A DNA stretch of 64,000 nt from JAIOQJ01 sp963718635. GTDB taxonomy: Bacteria; Planctomycetota; Planctomycetia; Gemmatales; Gemmataceae. Below the pieces are notes generated by a model that did not search any database, was not told the origin of the DNA, and saw nothing but the letters and a program-made list of their open reading frames with translations. Each line of letters starts with the position of its first letter. The first letter of the stretch is position 1. The stretch is taken from the NCBI GenBank assembly GCA_963718635.1, contig OY970367.1:1-64000 (forward strand), in the 5' to 3' direction. Of the stretch, positions 48,380 to 57,314 are shown piece after piece. The translations under genes and the position numbers were made by a program.

Positions 48380-50890
48380 ATGCCTCGCTCTCACACCAGT
48401 CCATACGATTCCTATATGGCTTCTGTGCCTCCTCTCACTACTGCCTTACCGAACGTTGCCGCCGATCCGCAGGCACTGCGAGTCGTGCTATTCGGCATGC
48501 CGGACGCGGGCAAATCGTCGTTGCTGGGCGCCTTGTTGCAAGCGGCCCACACGCAAGACCGCATTCTTCAGGGACGTTTGATCGATCTCACCAATGGGCT
48601 GGCCGAGTTATGGAGGCGCGTTTACGAAGATCGTCAGCGCGAAACGCGCGAAGAGATCGTCGCGTATCCCATGTTCTTTGAGCCGTATGCCGGTGATCCG
48701 AACGCGACCCCCCATCTGCCCGTAATGATTTACGATTGCGATGGCCGTGTCGCGAACGATCTCCTTTCGCAACGTCAGGCCTTAACGCCAGCGGCGGGCG
48801 ACGGGAGCCTGGCGAAGGCGATCCTTAGCGCTGATGCTATCATTCTCGCAGTCGATGCCTCCGCCGCCGACGAGCAGGTGGAGACGGATTTTCGCGAGTT
48901 TGCCCGTTTTCTGCGCGTTTTAGAACTGCAACGCTGCCGCCAGATGGCAGTAGGCGACTTCCCTATCTTTCTAGCCCTTACGAAGTGCGATCGGATGGTC
49001 CGTGAAGCAGTCGGACGCGTGGAGTGGGATAAGCGTATCGCGGAACGGCAGCGCCAGGTGACCGAACGTTTCGCGCGTTACCTGGAAGCGAACCCCGGAA
49101 ACCCGGACACGCCCTTGTCTTTCGGCAGCGTGCAGATGCAGGTCGTGCCGACCGCCGTGAAGCGCCCCGCATTGACGGACTCTCCTGCTCAACCCCGTAC
49201 GCCGTTCGGCGTCGGCGAGCTATTCCGGGATTGTCTTCGCGCCGCCTACTTTTTTCACCAACGCGAAATGACAGCCGACCGCCGCTTGAAGCGAGTTGTG
49301 ACCAGCGCAGGAGGCCTTCTGGCGGCGGCGGCACTAGCCGCTTTTTTGCTGATTCGCTCAGGCGGGCCAGTCGAGAAGCCCGCTGGCTTTGCGGATAAAG
49401 TGGCGCAATACGAAAGCCGGGATAAGCCGTTGCCCGATCGCCTTGCCAACGACGCCTTACAACGGCGAAACAATGAACTGAACGAACTGCGCGAAAACCC
49501 CGGCTTTGACCAATTGCCCGAAAATCTGAAGAGTTTTGTCGCCGGCCGTCTGGAGGAGCTTCATGCCTACCTTCGCCTGCGCGAACAGTTGGTTCAAATC
49601 CCGACAGCCGAGAAAGCTCGCACGGTCAAGGAACTCGATGGAATCAAAGGAAAGCTCGAGAACTTGGCTGCGGTTCCAGCACCCTATCAGAAAGAGTGGG
49701 AGAACAAGCCGCCTCCGGCGGTCATCGAGCGCAGCCGTCGGATTGTCGAGTGCCTGGCGCTCCGTACTGCCGTCGACCAATTGAAAACGTTTTTTACGAC
49801 GCTGACAAACCGGGCAAACGAGCAATTGTTTGCTGCCGAATTTAGTCCTGAGTGGGAGGATCGTGTCAATTCCATTTTCGATGAGGAAACGAAGGCTCCA
49901 ATTGACCGCACCTCGCGGGCTTACGATTTCGAAGAAACAGCGTCTGCACAAAAGGAATGGCTGAGCGTCCGCCGAAAACTGATGGACGTTCGCGACATGG
50001 CCGCGGCGCTCGGCTTGACACGCGACACGCCGGGGGCGGAAGCTCTATTGCTCATTCCGACCCTGCCAGCCGATTCAAGTTTGAATGCTTTTTCAGCCGA
50101 GCCCTCGACAAGTTGAACAAGCTTTATCCAAACTGGCGAAACTGGTCGATCGCGCACGTGCCTGATGCGCTGGACAGATGAGTTGCGCAGAAAGTTGAAA
50201 CGCTCATTTGATCAACTCGTTCGGGATAGCCATCGGATGATCCTGGAAAAATGGCGCACGAGCGAGCCATCGGGCGATGACACACCTGAAGATTGGCACG
50301 GCATCGCCGAATTGCTGACGGCCAAACCGTTGCAAGAATGGCGCGAACTGCTCGGTTTCATGGCGAAGCTGCTCGATCCCCAGGCCGAGGATCCGGTCGC
50401 TGCACTCGTATCCTTTCTCAAAACGGATCGATTTGAGATGCAATTGAAAGCAGCGACTATTGCCATTCCGAAAAACCTACCGCAGGGGCCGTTCTCGCCG
50501 GCGGATGCGTTCGAAGTCCGCTGGCGCAGCAGTCGCGCGAAGGCGACTACGTTGCGATTTCGGCTCGACAAGTCGGCGACGGACGATGGTATCCGCGATA
50601 CGAAATATCGCTTCAACTTGGAAGAGGGGGACAGCCGCATATCGTTTCAGCCCGGCGATCAATTGAATGCGGTACTCGGCTTAACAAAAGGGGACAAAAG
50701 CTGGGAGTTGATTTGGTCGAACGGAAGCACGGCAACTTACGCTTTTGATGCTTTGACCCGTCGCCCTTATCTGCATCAGGCAAACGTTTCCGATAAGGGA
50801 ACACTCGCGGACGGTGTAATCGTGAATTGGGAAGGGAAAGTTCCCGTTGCCCCGTTGTTGCTGCCTGACGTACGACATGCCCGTAAATAG
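48380..50890 (+). CDS. Membrane-anchored GTPase-like protein (two apparent frameshifts near 50090 and 50178)
   Basis: Protein of about 836 residues. The N-terminal G-domain-like part has Walker A GMPDAGKSS near 38, YDCDG as the G3-like strand, and TKCD as the G4 base-recognition motif. A membrane helix follows near 315 (AGGLLAAAALAAFLLIRSG), then a long helical coiled region (RNNELNELRENPGFDQLPE and onward). Two compensating one-base shifts keep the protein in frame: between them the middle frame reads NKLYPNWRNWSIAHV. Total length is 3n. The last ~230 residues are beta-rich with no name. Membrane-associated signalling or trafficking is a guess. Confidence 0.72.
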
Positions 50891-50902
50891 CATTGCTCGA
50901 GG

Positions 50903-51775
50903 TCAGCCCCGCAATTTGTGCAACGCCTCCAAGTATTTGTCACGGGTCTTCATCACAATCTCTGTCGGCAATTCGGGGGGCGGGCTGTTCTTGTCCCAAG
51001 TCGTCGATTCAAGCCAATCGCGCACGAACTGCTTATCGTACGAAGGCTGCGAGCGTCCCGGTTCATAACGATCCGCGGGCCAGAAACGCGAGCTGTCCGG
51101 TGTGAGCACTTCGTCGATTAAGATAATCTCGCCTGAAGGGAGCTTGCCCCATTCGAACTTTGTATCGGCCACAATGACCCCACGCGCGCCGGCATACTCG
51201 ACGGCTCGGCTATAGATATCAAGACTTTTCTGCCGCAATTGGACTGCTGCATCCTTGCCGATGTTTTGCACCATCTTTTCAAAAAAAACATTTTCGTCGT
51301 GGCCGCTCTCGGCCTTAGTTGATGGGGTAAAAATCGGTTCGGGCAAGCGCTCGCATTCTTGCAGGCCGCGCGGGAGGCGAATGCCGCATACCGTTCCGCT
51401 TTGGCGATACTCTTTCCAGCCTGAGCCGGCCAGGTAGCCTCGAACGACGCATTCGATGGGAAAAACTTCGGTCTTGCGCACGAGCATGGAACGGCCTTCC
51501 AGACTTTCGCGCTGCTCGCGAAAAGGCAGCGGCATGTCTTCGATCCGCGTGCTGAGAAGATGGTTAGGCATGCCTAAGCGCTCGAACCAAAAACAGCTCA
51601 TCTCAGTAAGAAGGCGTCCCTTATCCGGTATCGGTGTCGGCAGCACCCAATCAAAAGCGCTGATGCGATCGGTGGCAATGATGGTCAGGCGATCGCCGAG
51701 ATCGTAAACGTCCCGCACCTTGCCTCTGCGGCAAGGAAACCCAAGAATATCGCTGCAAAGCAGAGGAGCCGGCAT
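50903..51775 (-). CDS. purC: Phosphoribosylaminoimidazole-succinocarboxamide synthase
   Basis: Purine-synthesis enzyme joining CAIR and aspartate, 290 residues. ATP binding near GKVRDVYDLGD; ISAFDWVLPTPIPDKG and LSTRIED are core motifs; ECVVRGYLAGSGWKEY and DTKFEWG complete the family pattern, with VLTPDSSRFWP near the end. The stop lies 12 bases from the convergent GTPase gene. Upstream is the end of the YhcG-type gene. Confidence 0.97.
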   Translation of the reverse strand: MPAPLLCSDILGFPCRRGKVRDVYDLGDRLTIIATDRISAFDWVLPTPIPDKGRLLTEMSCFWFERLGMPNHLLSTRIEDMPLPFREQRESLEGRSMLVRKTEVFPIECVVRGYLAGSGWKEYRQSGTVCGIRLPRGLQECERLPEPIFTPSTKAESGHDENVFFEKMVQNIGKDAAVQLRQKSLDIYSRAVEYAGARGVIVADTKFEWGKLPSGEIILIDEVLTPDSSRFWPADRYEPGRSQPSYDKQFVRDWLESTTWDKNSPPPELPTEIVMKTRDKYLEALHKLRG

Positions 51776-51821
51776 GGTGGACCTCGTGGCGTTCGGGTGA
51801 TCGAACTTCGTACGTTGTCGC

Positions 51822-53171
51822 TTATCGTTCGGATGTTCTCTTCTTTTTGATGGCTGGCCTTGTCGGTCGTTCCTTCTTAGTTGGTTCCGCTAATTCTGCT
51901 TCGATGGATTCAATACTTGGGAGGCTCGATCGCAGTTCACGTGGTAAAGCCTGGGTGAGTTCATATTCTGAAACGCCGATTGGAGCCGTGAACCCATGCA
52001 ATGCTTACTCGGCAACTACGCGGTTGCGATCCTGACAGAGAATAAGCCCGATCGATCGCGCATCGCTATCGTGCTTCAATTTGGCGTCTACAACATTCAG
52101 GTAAAAGTTCATCTTCCCGGCGTAGTCGGGTTGAAAAGCGCCGATCTTTAAGTCGATGACTACATAGCAGCGAAGTTTTAGATGATAAAAAAGTAAATCG
52201 ATTGAAAAATCTTCATCGCCAACCTCGATCCGGTACTGCCGACCCACAAAAGCAAAGCCCTTGCCGAGTTCAATTAGGAAACGTTCGAGATGGTGCAGCA
52301 GTTGGGTTTCGAGTTCGCGCTCGTGAAAGGGTTCCGTCAAAGTCAGAAAGTCAAAGATATAGGGATCCTTGAGCAGTTGAACGACGATTTCGGATTGAGC
52401 GGAAGGCGACAACGCGGGCATGTTCGTAATTGCCTTGCCTTGCCGGGCGTGGGCTTTTCTACGAATATGATGCAAAAGGATGTTTCGGCTCCAACTGTGC
52501 TCGAGCGTCTGTCGCATGTACCAAGTACGATGGCCGAAATCTTTGACTTTTTCGAGCAGAATGACGTGGTGGAACCACGGGATTGACCAGAGAAGCGATC
52601 CGTCAACGTATGCAACAGGCTGTTGCGTTATCTCCTGAGGTTGCGACGACAACTTTGGCGCGTCGACTTTGGCAATCGGTTGTCGTAATTGTGCCGCAAG
52701 CTGCGGCACAATTGCAGGACTCGCCGATTTTGCCCCTTGCGACATGCTTTTTTTTGGCGGTGGCAATTGTGCCGCAAGCTGCGGCACAATTGCAGGACTC
52801 GCCGATTTTGCCCCTTGCGACATGCTTTTTTTTGGCGGTGGCAATTGTGCCGCAAGCTGCGGCACAATTGCAGCCGGATCTGGATAGGCCCTGTAAAATC
52901 TCAGCATTCGTTTGATATTTCTTTCGGAAAAGCCCTTCACTTCCATGAATTCATCTCGCAAATCCTTTGCTAAACGAGGGATCACTCCCGCTCCCCAACC
53001 TTCTTTGTCTTGCTTGGTGTCAATCATCCGGCCAATATCCCAATAGAGCTGAATTAATTCGGCGTTGGCCGCGAAGACGGCTCGGGTCTGCGAGTGCCGA
53101 ATGCGCGACTTCACTCGCTGAAGCAAGTCTGCGTAGTCAGCCAAGGGCCTGGCGGTTTTCTTCTTGCTCAC
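51822..53171 (-). CDS. YhcG-type PDDEXK nuclease (DUF1016) with in-frame TAA at 52005
   Basis: Two-domain protein of 449 codons. The N-terminal DUF1016_N part has DIGRMIDTKQDKEGWG and KGFSERNIKRMLRFYRAYP; the nuclease part has KGFAFVGRQYRIEVGDEDF, IDLLFYHLKLRCYVVIDLK (PD-D/ExK region) and LILCQDRNRVVAE. At that point a TAA replaces the tyrosine expected in VVAEYAL; reading on in the same frame gives LTQALPRELRSSLPSIESIEAEL and a stop at 51822-51824. The start is GTG with AGGA eight bases upstream. Its interdomain linker contains a 78-base tandem repeat (52687-52873). The 5' end is 41 bases from rpe. Confidence 0.85.
52687..52873. repeat. 78-base tandem repeat within the YhcG-type gene
   Basis: Copies start at 52687, 52765 and 52843 (the last is partial, 31 bases). 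Every copy opens with a near-perfect palindrome of about 27 bases (AATTGTGCCGCA-AGC-TGCGGCACAATT). Each full unit encodes 26 residues (IVPQLAAQL then PPPKKSMSQGAKSASPA), so the frame is kept. Confidence 0.97.
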
Positions 53172-53211
53172 AGCTTCTTCCTAAAAGTTTCTGATTGCGC
53201 CAAAGAAATTC

Positions 53212-53877
53212 TCATTCAGAAGAGCCATCGGAGGCGCTTCTACTCATCGCCAAAACCGCAGCGCGTGGCCCAGATACCGCCCCGAAAATCGAGGTTCCCG
53301 CTACAAGAACATTCGCGCCGGCTTCGACAACGATCGGCGCGGTGTGCATGTCGATGCCGCCATCCACTTCAAGCTCGCACCGGGATGGACCGATCAGGGC
53401 ACGAAGCTGGCGGACCCGCTCCGGGCTCTCGGGAAGAAAGGCTTGCCCGCCAAAGCCAGGCCAGACGGTCATGCAGAGAGCCAGATCGATTTCCTTTAGA
53501 AACGGTTCAAGAGTTTCGACAGCAGTTCCTGGATTGATGGCAAGGCCGACGCGTTTGCCGAGCATTCGAACCTTTTTAATGAGGGGCCGCGGGTCAGCGA
53601 GCACTTCAAGATGAACGATCACTGAATCAGCGCCAGCTTTCAAGAAAGCGTCCACGAACTTTTCGGGTTCGGCAACCATCAAGTGAACTTCGAGCGGCAA
53701 ACGTGTTACCGGGCGCAGCCCCTTAACGACAACCGGGCCCATGCTCAAATTAGGCACGAAATGGCCGTCCATAACATCAACGTGAATGCGGTTGGCGCCG
53801 CCAAGTTCGGTCTCGTGTACCAACTCGCCTAGTCGGGAGAAGTCGGCTGCCAGGATCGAAGGTGCAATAGCTATCAT
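53212..53877 (-). CDS. rpe: Ribulose-phosphate 3-epimerase
   Basis: Pentose-phosphate enzyme, 221 residues, TIM barrel. Signatures: APSILAADFSRLGE, IHVDVMDGHFVPNLS (metal site Asp/His), PLEVHLMV, MTVWPGFGGQAF, ELEVDGGI and NVLVAGTSIFG. Length normal. The C-terminus is slightly extended (SRSASDGSSE). Divergent from the kinase-like gene across about 240 bases, in which I see no other feature. Confidence 0.97.
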   Translation of the reverse strand: MIAIAPSILAADFSRLGELVHETELGGANRIHVDVMDGHFVPNLSMGPVVVKGLRPVTRLPLEVHLMVAEPEKFVDAFLKAGADSVIVHLEVLADPRPLIKKVRMLGKRVGLAINPGTAVETLEPFLKEIDLALCMTVWPGFGGQAFLPESPERVRQLRALIGPSRCELEVDGGIDMHTAPIVVEAGANVLVAGTSIFGAVSGPRAAVLAMSRSASDGSSE

Positions 53878-54121
53878 GATGGACTGCGTTCTTAGGGTGG
53901 ATTATGACTGCACGTTTTCTTGTGTTAATGATAGGACCAAATAAGAGCGGCGACAGCCAGGCGCATTTCGGCACGAATCGCTTCCTCAGCCGTCTTACTT
54001 CAAAGACGATCCACGTTGAGGTGCGCATCCATATTCAACGTAAAAATTCAAGCGACCGTAACGATTGTGCCGATATGGAAAAAGCAGGGATGCTTGGGAT
54101 TAGGGTTATGGGAGAGGTGCG

Positions 54122-54982
54122 ATGGCCGACTCCGATTGGATGAAATTCAAGCAGATTCGAGGCAAAACCCTGCCCGAGCGCATCGATTTCAATGGCGCGA
54201 GCTTTCATCTCGAACAACTCTTCAAGCGCGATTTTTATGCGGCCACCGGGCTTTATCGCATCGACGCCGTAACGTTCGGCATTCCCACTCAAATAGTTCT
54301 AAAGATCTATCACACGGAATCGCTAGGCCTTATCCCGCTCGCTTGGCTTGGCCGGCGTCAGTGCAAGCGCGAAGTTTTTTACTATCGAGCAATCGAAGGC
54401 ATTCCGGGCCTATCTCGATTTCTAGGCCGTTTTGGCGATTCGGGCTACGTACGCGAATATGTGCCTGGCTGCCATCTACGCGAATACCGGAAACAGCATC
54501 AACCGGGCACGGCCTTCTACGCGGTACTGCGTGAAATGCTCGGCCGCATTCATGCTCGGGGTTTATCCCACAACGACCTGAGCAAGCCGGAAAACATTCT
54601 CGTTCGCCCCGATGGCTCGCCGACGATCATCGACTTCCAGATCGCTTCACGATTCGCTTATCGCCTGCCCATCCTGAAGCAATTAGGGAACAGTTTCCTT
54701 CGCTACCTGCAATCGCTCGACCGTTATCATCTTGATAAACACCATCGGCGCGGCAGGCCTCAAGATTTCTCTGCCGAAGAATTGCGCCAAGCTCGAAAGA
54801 AAGGGGTCGCCCTCTTCCTGCACGGCCACCTCGTCCGCAGGCCTTATCGCGTCTTGCGGCATTTTGTAATGGGTCGATTCTTGCGCGTCAAAGAGACGGC
54901 CATTACTTTGGGCGAAAGCGCATCAGCCGGCAAGGGATCGTCCCATTCATCAACGGCACCGACTCTTTCAAAGGCAGCTTGA
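54122..54982 (+). CDS. Small-molecule/RIO-like kinase-fold protein
   Basis: Protein of 286 residues. The kinase-fold catalytic motifs are HNDLSKPENILV and, 10 residues on, IIDFQIA (DFx). The N-lobe lysine is in IVLKIYHTES. A helical C-terminus is basic and ends Ser-rich. GGAGAGG just upstream supports the ATG. The closest kinds are LPS-core (InaA-like) or RIO/aminoglycoside-type kinases. It overlaps the convergent RlmL-like gene by about 80 bases, which is long; its end could be shorter than shown. Confidence 0.75.
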   Translation: MADSDWMKFKQIRGKTLPERIDFNGASFHLEQLFKRDFYAATGLYRIDAVTFGIPTQIVLKIYHTESLGLIPLAWLGRRQCKREVFYYRAIEGIPGLSRFLGRFGDSGYVREYVPGCHLREYRKQHQPGTAFYAVLREMLGRIHARGLSHNDLSKPENILVRPDGSPTIIDFQIASRFAYRLPILKQLGNSFLRYLQSLDRYHLDKHHRRGRPQDFSAEELRQARKKGVALFLHGHLVRRPYRVLRHFVMGRFLRVKETAITLGESASAGKGSSHSSTAPTLSKAA

Positions 54983-56028
54983 TCGCCCGGCCCAGCTCCG
55001 CATTCCCAGTAAAAACACAGCAGTTCCAACCGCTCGCCAGCTCGGCAAAGACTCGACCGATTGATTCGTAGAACGGGAACAATTCCTCTTCTTCACCCAG
55101 CCGTTCGCCATAGGGCGGGTTGCAGAGAATGGTTCCGGCGACACCCTTGGGCAAGCGCAAATCGAGTAGTTCTTTACGTTCGAATTCCAGTAGATTTCCG
55201 ATGCCTGCGGCTCGCGCATTCCCCTTCGAAAACTCGGTGGCATCGCGCCGAATATCCGAACCGATGATTGGCGCCGGCAATTTCTTCAAAACACCTTGCG
55301 CGCTGTGTTACGAAGGTCAGCCAACAGCGCCACATCGTAATCGATCCAGCCCATGAAACCGAAATGCTTGCGCGTCAGCCCTGGGGGGCGTTTGAGGGCA
55401 ATCCAGGCCGCCTCGATGGGCAATGTTCCTGAGCCGCACATCGGATCAACGAAAGGCGTCTGAGGATCCCAGCCGCTGCGCAGGATCAGCGCCGCCGCCA
55501 ATGCTTCGTTGATGGGGCTCGCGTAAGTATGGGTCGATAGCCACGCTTGTGCAATGAAGAGCCCGATGAATCGAGACTGAGAACGATGTCGTCGCGATAG
55601 ATATGCAGATTGAGCCCGACCATCGGCTGTTCGGTATCGACCGAAGGTCTTCGACCGCATCTTGCAATAAACTGGTCGCAGATAGCATCTTTGGTGCGAA
55701 GGGCAGCGTACAAGGAATGAGTGATGTGCGAGTCGCGGACATTGCAGTCGACTGCCAGCGTATGCTCCGGCGTCATGTACTTTTGCCAGTCGATCGTTTG
55801 CACCGCTTGGTAAAGCTCATCGGGCGATTCCACGTGCGCATTCAGGACTGGCTGCAAAACGCGAACGGCCGTGCGCAGCCACAGATTGGCCTTATACAAA
55901 GTGGCCGCATCGCCTTGAAATGCGACTCCGCCGCGACCGGAAGCGATTTCCGTCGCGCCGAGCTGCCGAAGTTCTTCGGCCAGAATCGGCTCCAGGCCGC
56001 GTGCGCAGGTAGCGAAGAAGTGGAGCAT
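54903..56028 (-). CDS. THUMP-domain class I rRNA methyltransferase, RlmL-like (two apparent frameshifts)
   Basis: RNA methyltransferase of about 375 residues, like RlmL, which modifies G2445 of 23S rRNA. The THUMP-like N-domain starts FFATCARGLEPILAEELRQLGA; the Rossmann part follows in the next frame (DPMCGSGTLPIEAAWIA) and in the last frame NPPYGERLG, the methyl-transfer motif. Breaks lie near 55545 and 55287, each needing one added base; total length 3n+1 agrees with two missing bases. A closely packed chain of three frames makes error more likely than loss. Confidence 0.87.
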
Positions 56029-56051
56029 GAGATCAGTAGGGGGATTTTCGC

Positions 56052-56107
56052 GTTAGCCGCGACGCTCTGCGGAGCGCGGCAATCGCTCTGCAGACGCCGC
56101 TGGTAAC
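56052..56107. repeat. GTTAGCCGCGACGC palindrome, compact copy
   Basis: GTTAGCCGCGACGC faces GACGCCGCTGGTAAC across a short inner hairpin. It is an uninterrupted relative of the intron target at 40417-40500, located between the rlmL-like and HEAT genes. Confidence 0.65.
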
Positions 56108-56113
56108 TACGCC

Positions 56114-57277
56114 TTATTCCCCGATAGGCTCGGCGGTGATGAGCCCAAATCGGATGCGCAGCTTGTTGAGCATCTTCGCCGCCTGCTCGCGGACTTTTGG
56201 ATCGGGATCGGAGTCGGCCAAGTCTTCGAGCTGTTGCAAGCTTATTTCGGCGACATCGCCCATTTGTCCCATGTTGAAGCAGGCCATCATGCGCACAACG
56301 GCATCGCGATCGCCCATCGCCTTCAGGATAACGTCGGCCACTTTCTTCGACTCTTTGCCAAGCACCACCATCGGCCGAATCAGATAATAGTCGCGAGCCA
56401 GGGTGCTTTCGAACGTATCAATCAATTCGGGCAAGGCATCCGCGGCGGCCACACCCATGTTTGCCAGGATGTCGCCTAGCTTGCGGCGGATGCTCTGATC
56501 GGGCGCGTGCTTCAGCGCCATCTTGATGATCGGCAGCGATTCGGGGCCGATCGAGTTGCCGTCTTCGTTCACCGTCGTCATCAGCTTTTCGACGGCCTTC
56601 ATCACGTTGCCGCCCTTGTCCGCCTTCTTCTTATCACCCGATTTTTCCAGGAGCCGAGCTACCGTTGATTCCACATCGATTTTGTAAGCGGCCACGAACG
56701 TCCGGTTTTCGGGCGCCAGCGAGGGCCAAAGATCGGGTAAGATGATCGGCCCATAAGCAGGAATGGCAACCCGTGCGGCTGTGTCGGCCACCGTGTTGCT
56801 TGCTTTGTCGGTTAGCATTTTCAGAAACAATTGCACGAGACGCAAGTCTGCCACCTGGCCGCGGCGACCGGAGGCTTCGATGTTCTCAATCTGCTCAGGA
56901 GGTTTGGCACGCTTGGCGAACGGCCGAGTCTCCGGGACGAGCGTGTAAAGGACATGCGCCGGCATTGGCGTGGACCAATAGCCGCCGTCGGGGATATCTT
57001 TGATCTCACCGGCACATGGCGAGAACTCGGCTAGGCCCATCCGTTCCTGCATTGTCATTTGCAGTAGGTCGAGCAAAGGCAACGGAGTCTCGTCCGGCGC
57101 CGCCGTTACCGTTCGCTGCGCTGCTTCGGCCAAGGGCGCCAGTGAGGGATCTTTAGCGCTGACGGCATTCAGCGTCGCTGCATGACGGGTCAACCGGGCC
57201 GTGCCGCCGTTATCGACGCCGGTAGCGGCCACTTGCAGTAAATCGGCAACGAGAGGAACAATCACATCGCGTGGCAT
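56114..57277 (-). CDS. HEAT-repeat-like protein paired with the SWIM-like gene
   Basis: Protein of 387 residues from the ATG at 57277 (GGAG eight bases upstream). The C-terminal ~170 residues are helical repeats in a HEAT/armadillo pattern (SIRRKLGDILANMGVAAADA; LPELIDTFESTLARDYYLIR; DAVVRMMACFNMGQMGDVAE; DSDPDPKVREQAAKMLNKL). The front half is unfamiliar. It follows the SWIM-like gene by 37 bases and is almost certainly co-transcribed with it. Confidence 0.78.
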   Translation of the reverse strand: MPRDVIVPLVADLLQVAATGVDNGGTARLTRHAATLNAVSAKDPSLAPLAEAAQRTVTAAPDETPLPLLDLLQMTMQERMGLAEFSPCAGEIKDIPDGGYWSTPMPAHVLYTLVPETRPFAKRAKPPEQIENIEASGRRGQVADLRLVQLFLKMLTDKASNTVADTAARVAIPAYGPIILPDLWPSLAPENRTFVAAYKIDVESTVARLLEKSGDKKKADKGGNVMKAVEKLMTTVNEDGNSIGPESLPIIKMALKHAPDQSIRRKLGDILANMGVAAADALPELIDTFESTLARDYYLIRPMVVLGKESKKVADVILKAMGDRDAVVRMMACFNMGQMGDVAEISLQQLEDLADSDPDPKVREQAAKMLNKLRIRFGLITAEPIGE

Positions 57278-57314
57278 TCCGTATCTCCGGGGCGAAATAG
57301 CGAAAACGGCAGAT

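Noticed and set aside
52667..52887. Possible CRISPR-like array in the 78-base repeats
   Set aside because: The whole unit is identical between copies, with no unique spacers, and it is inside a coding gene.
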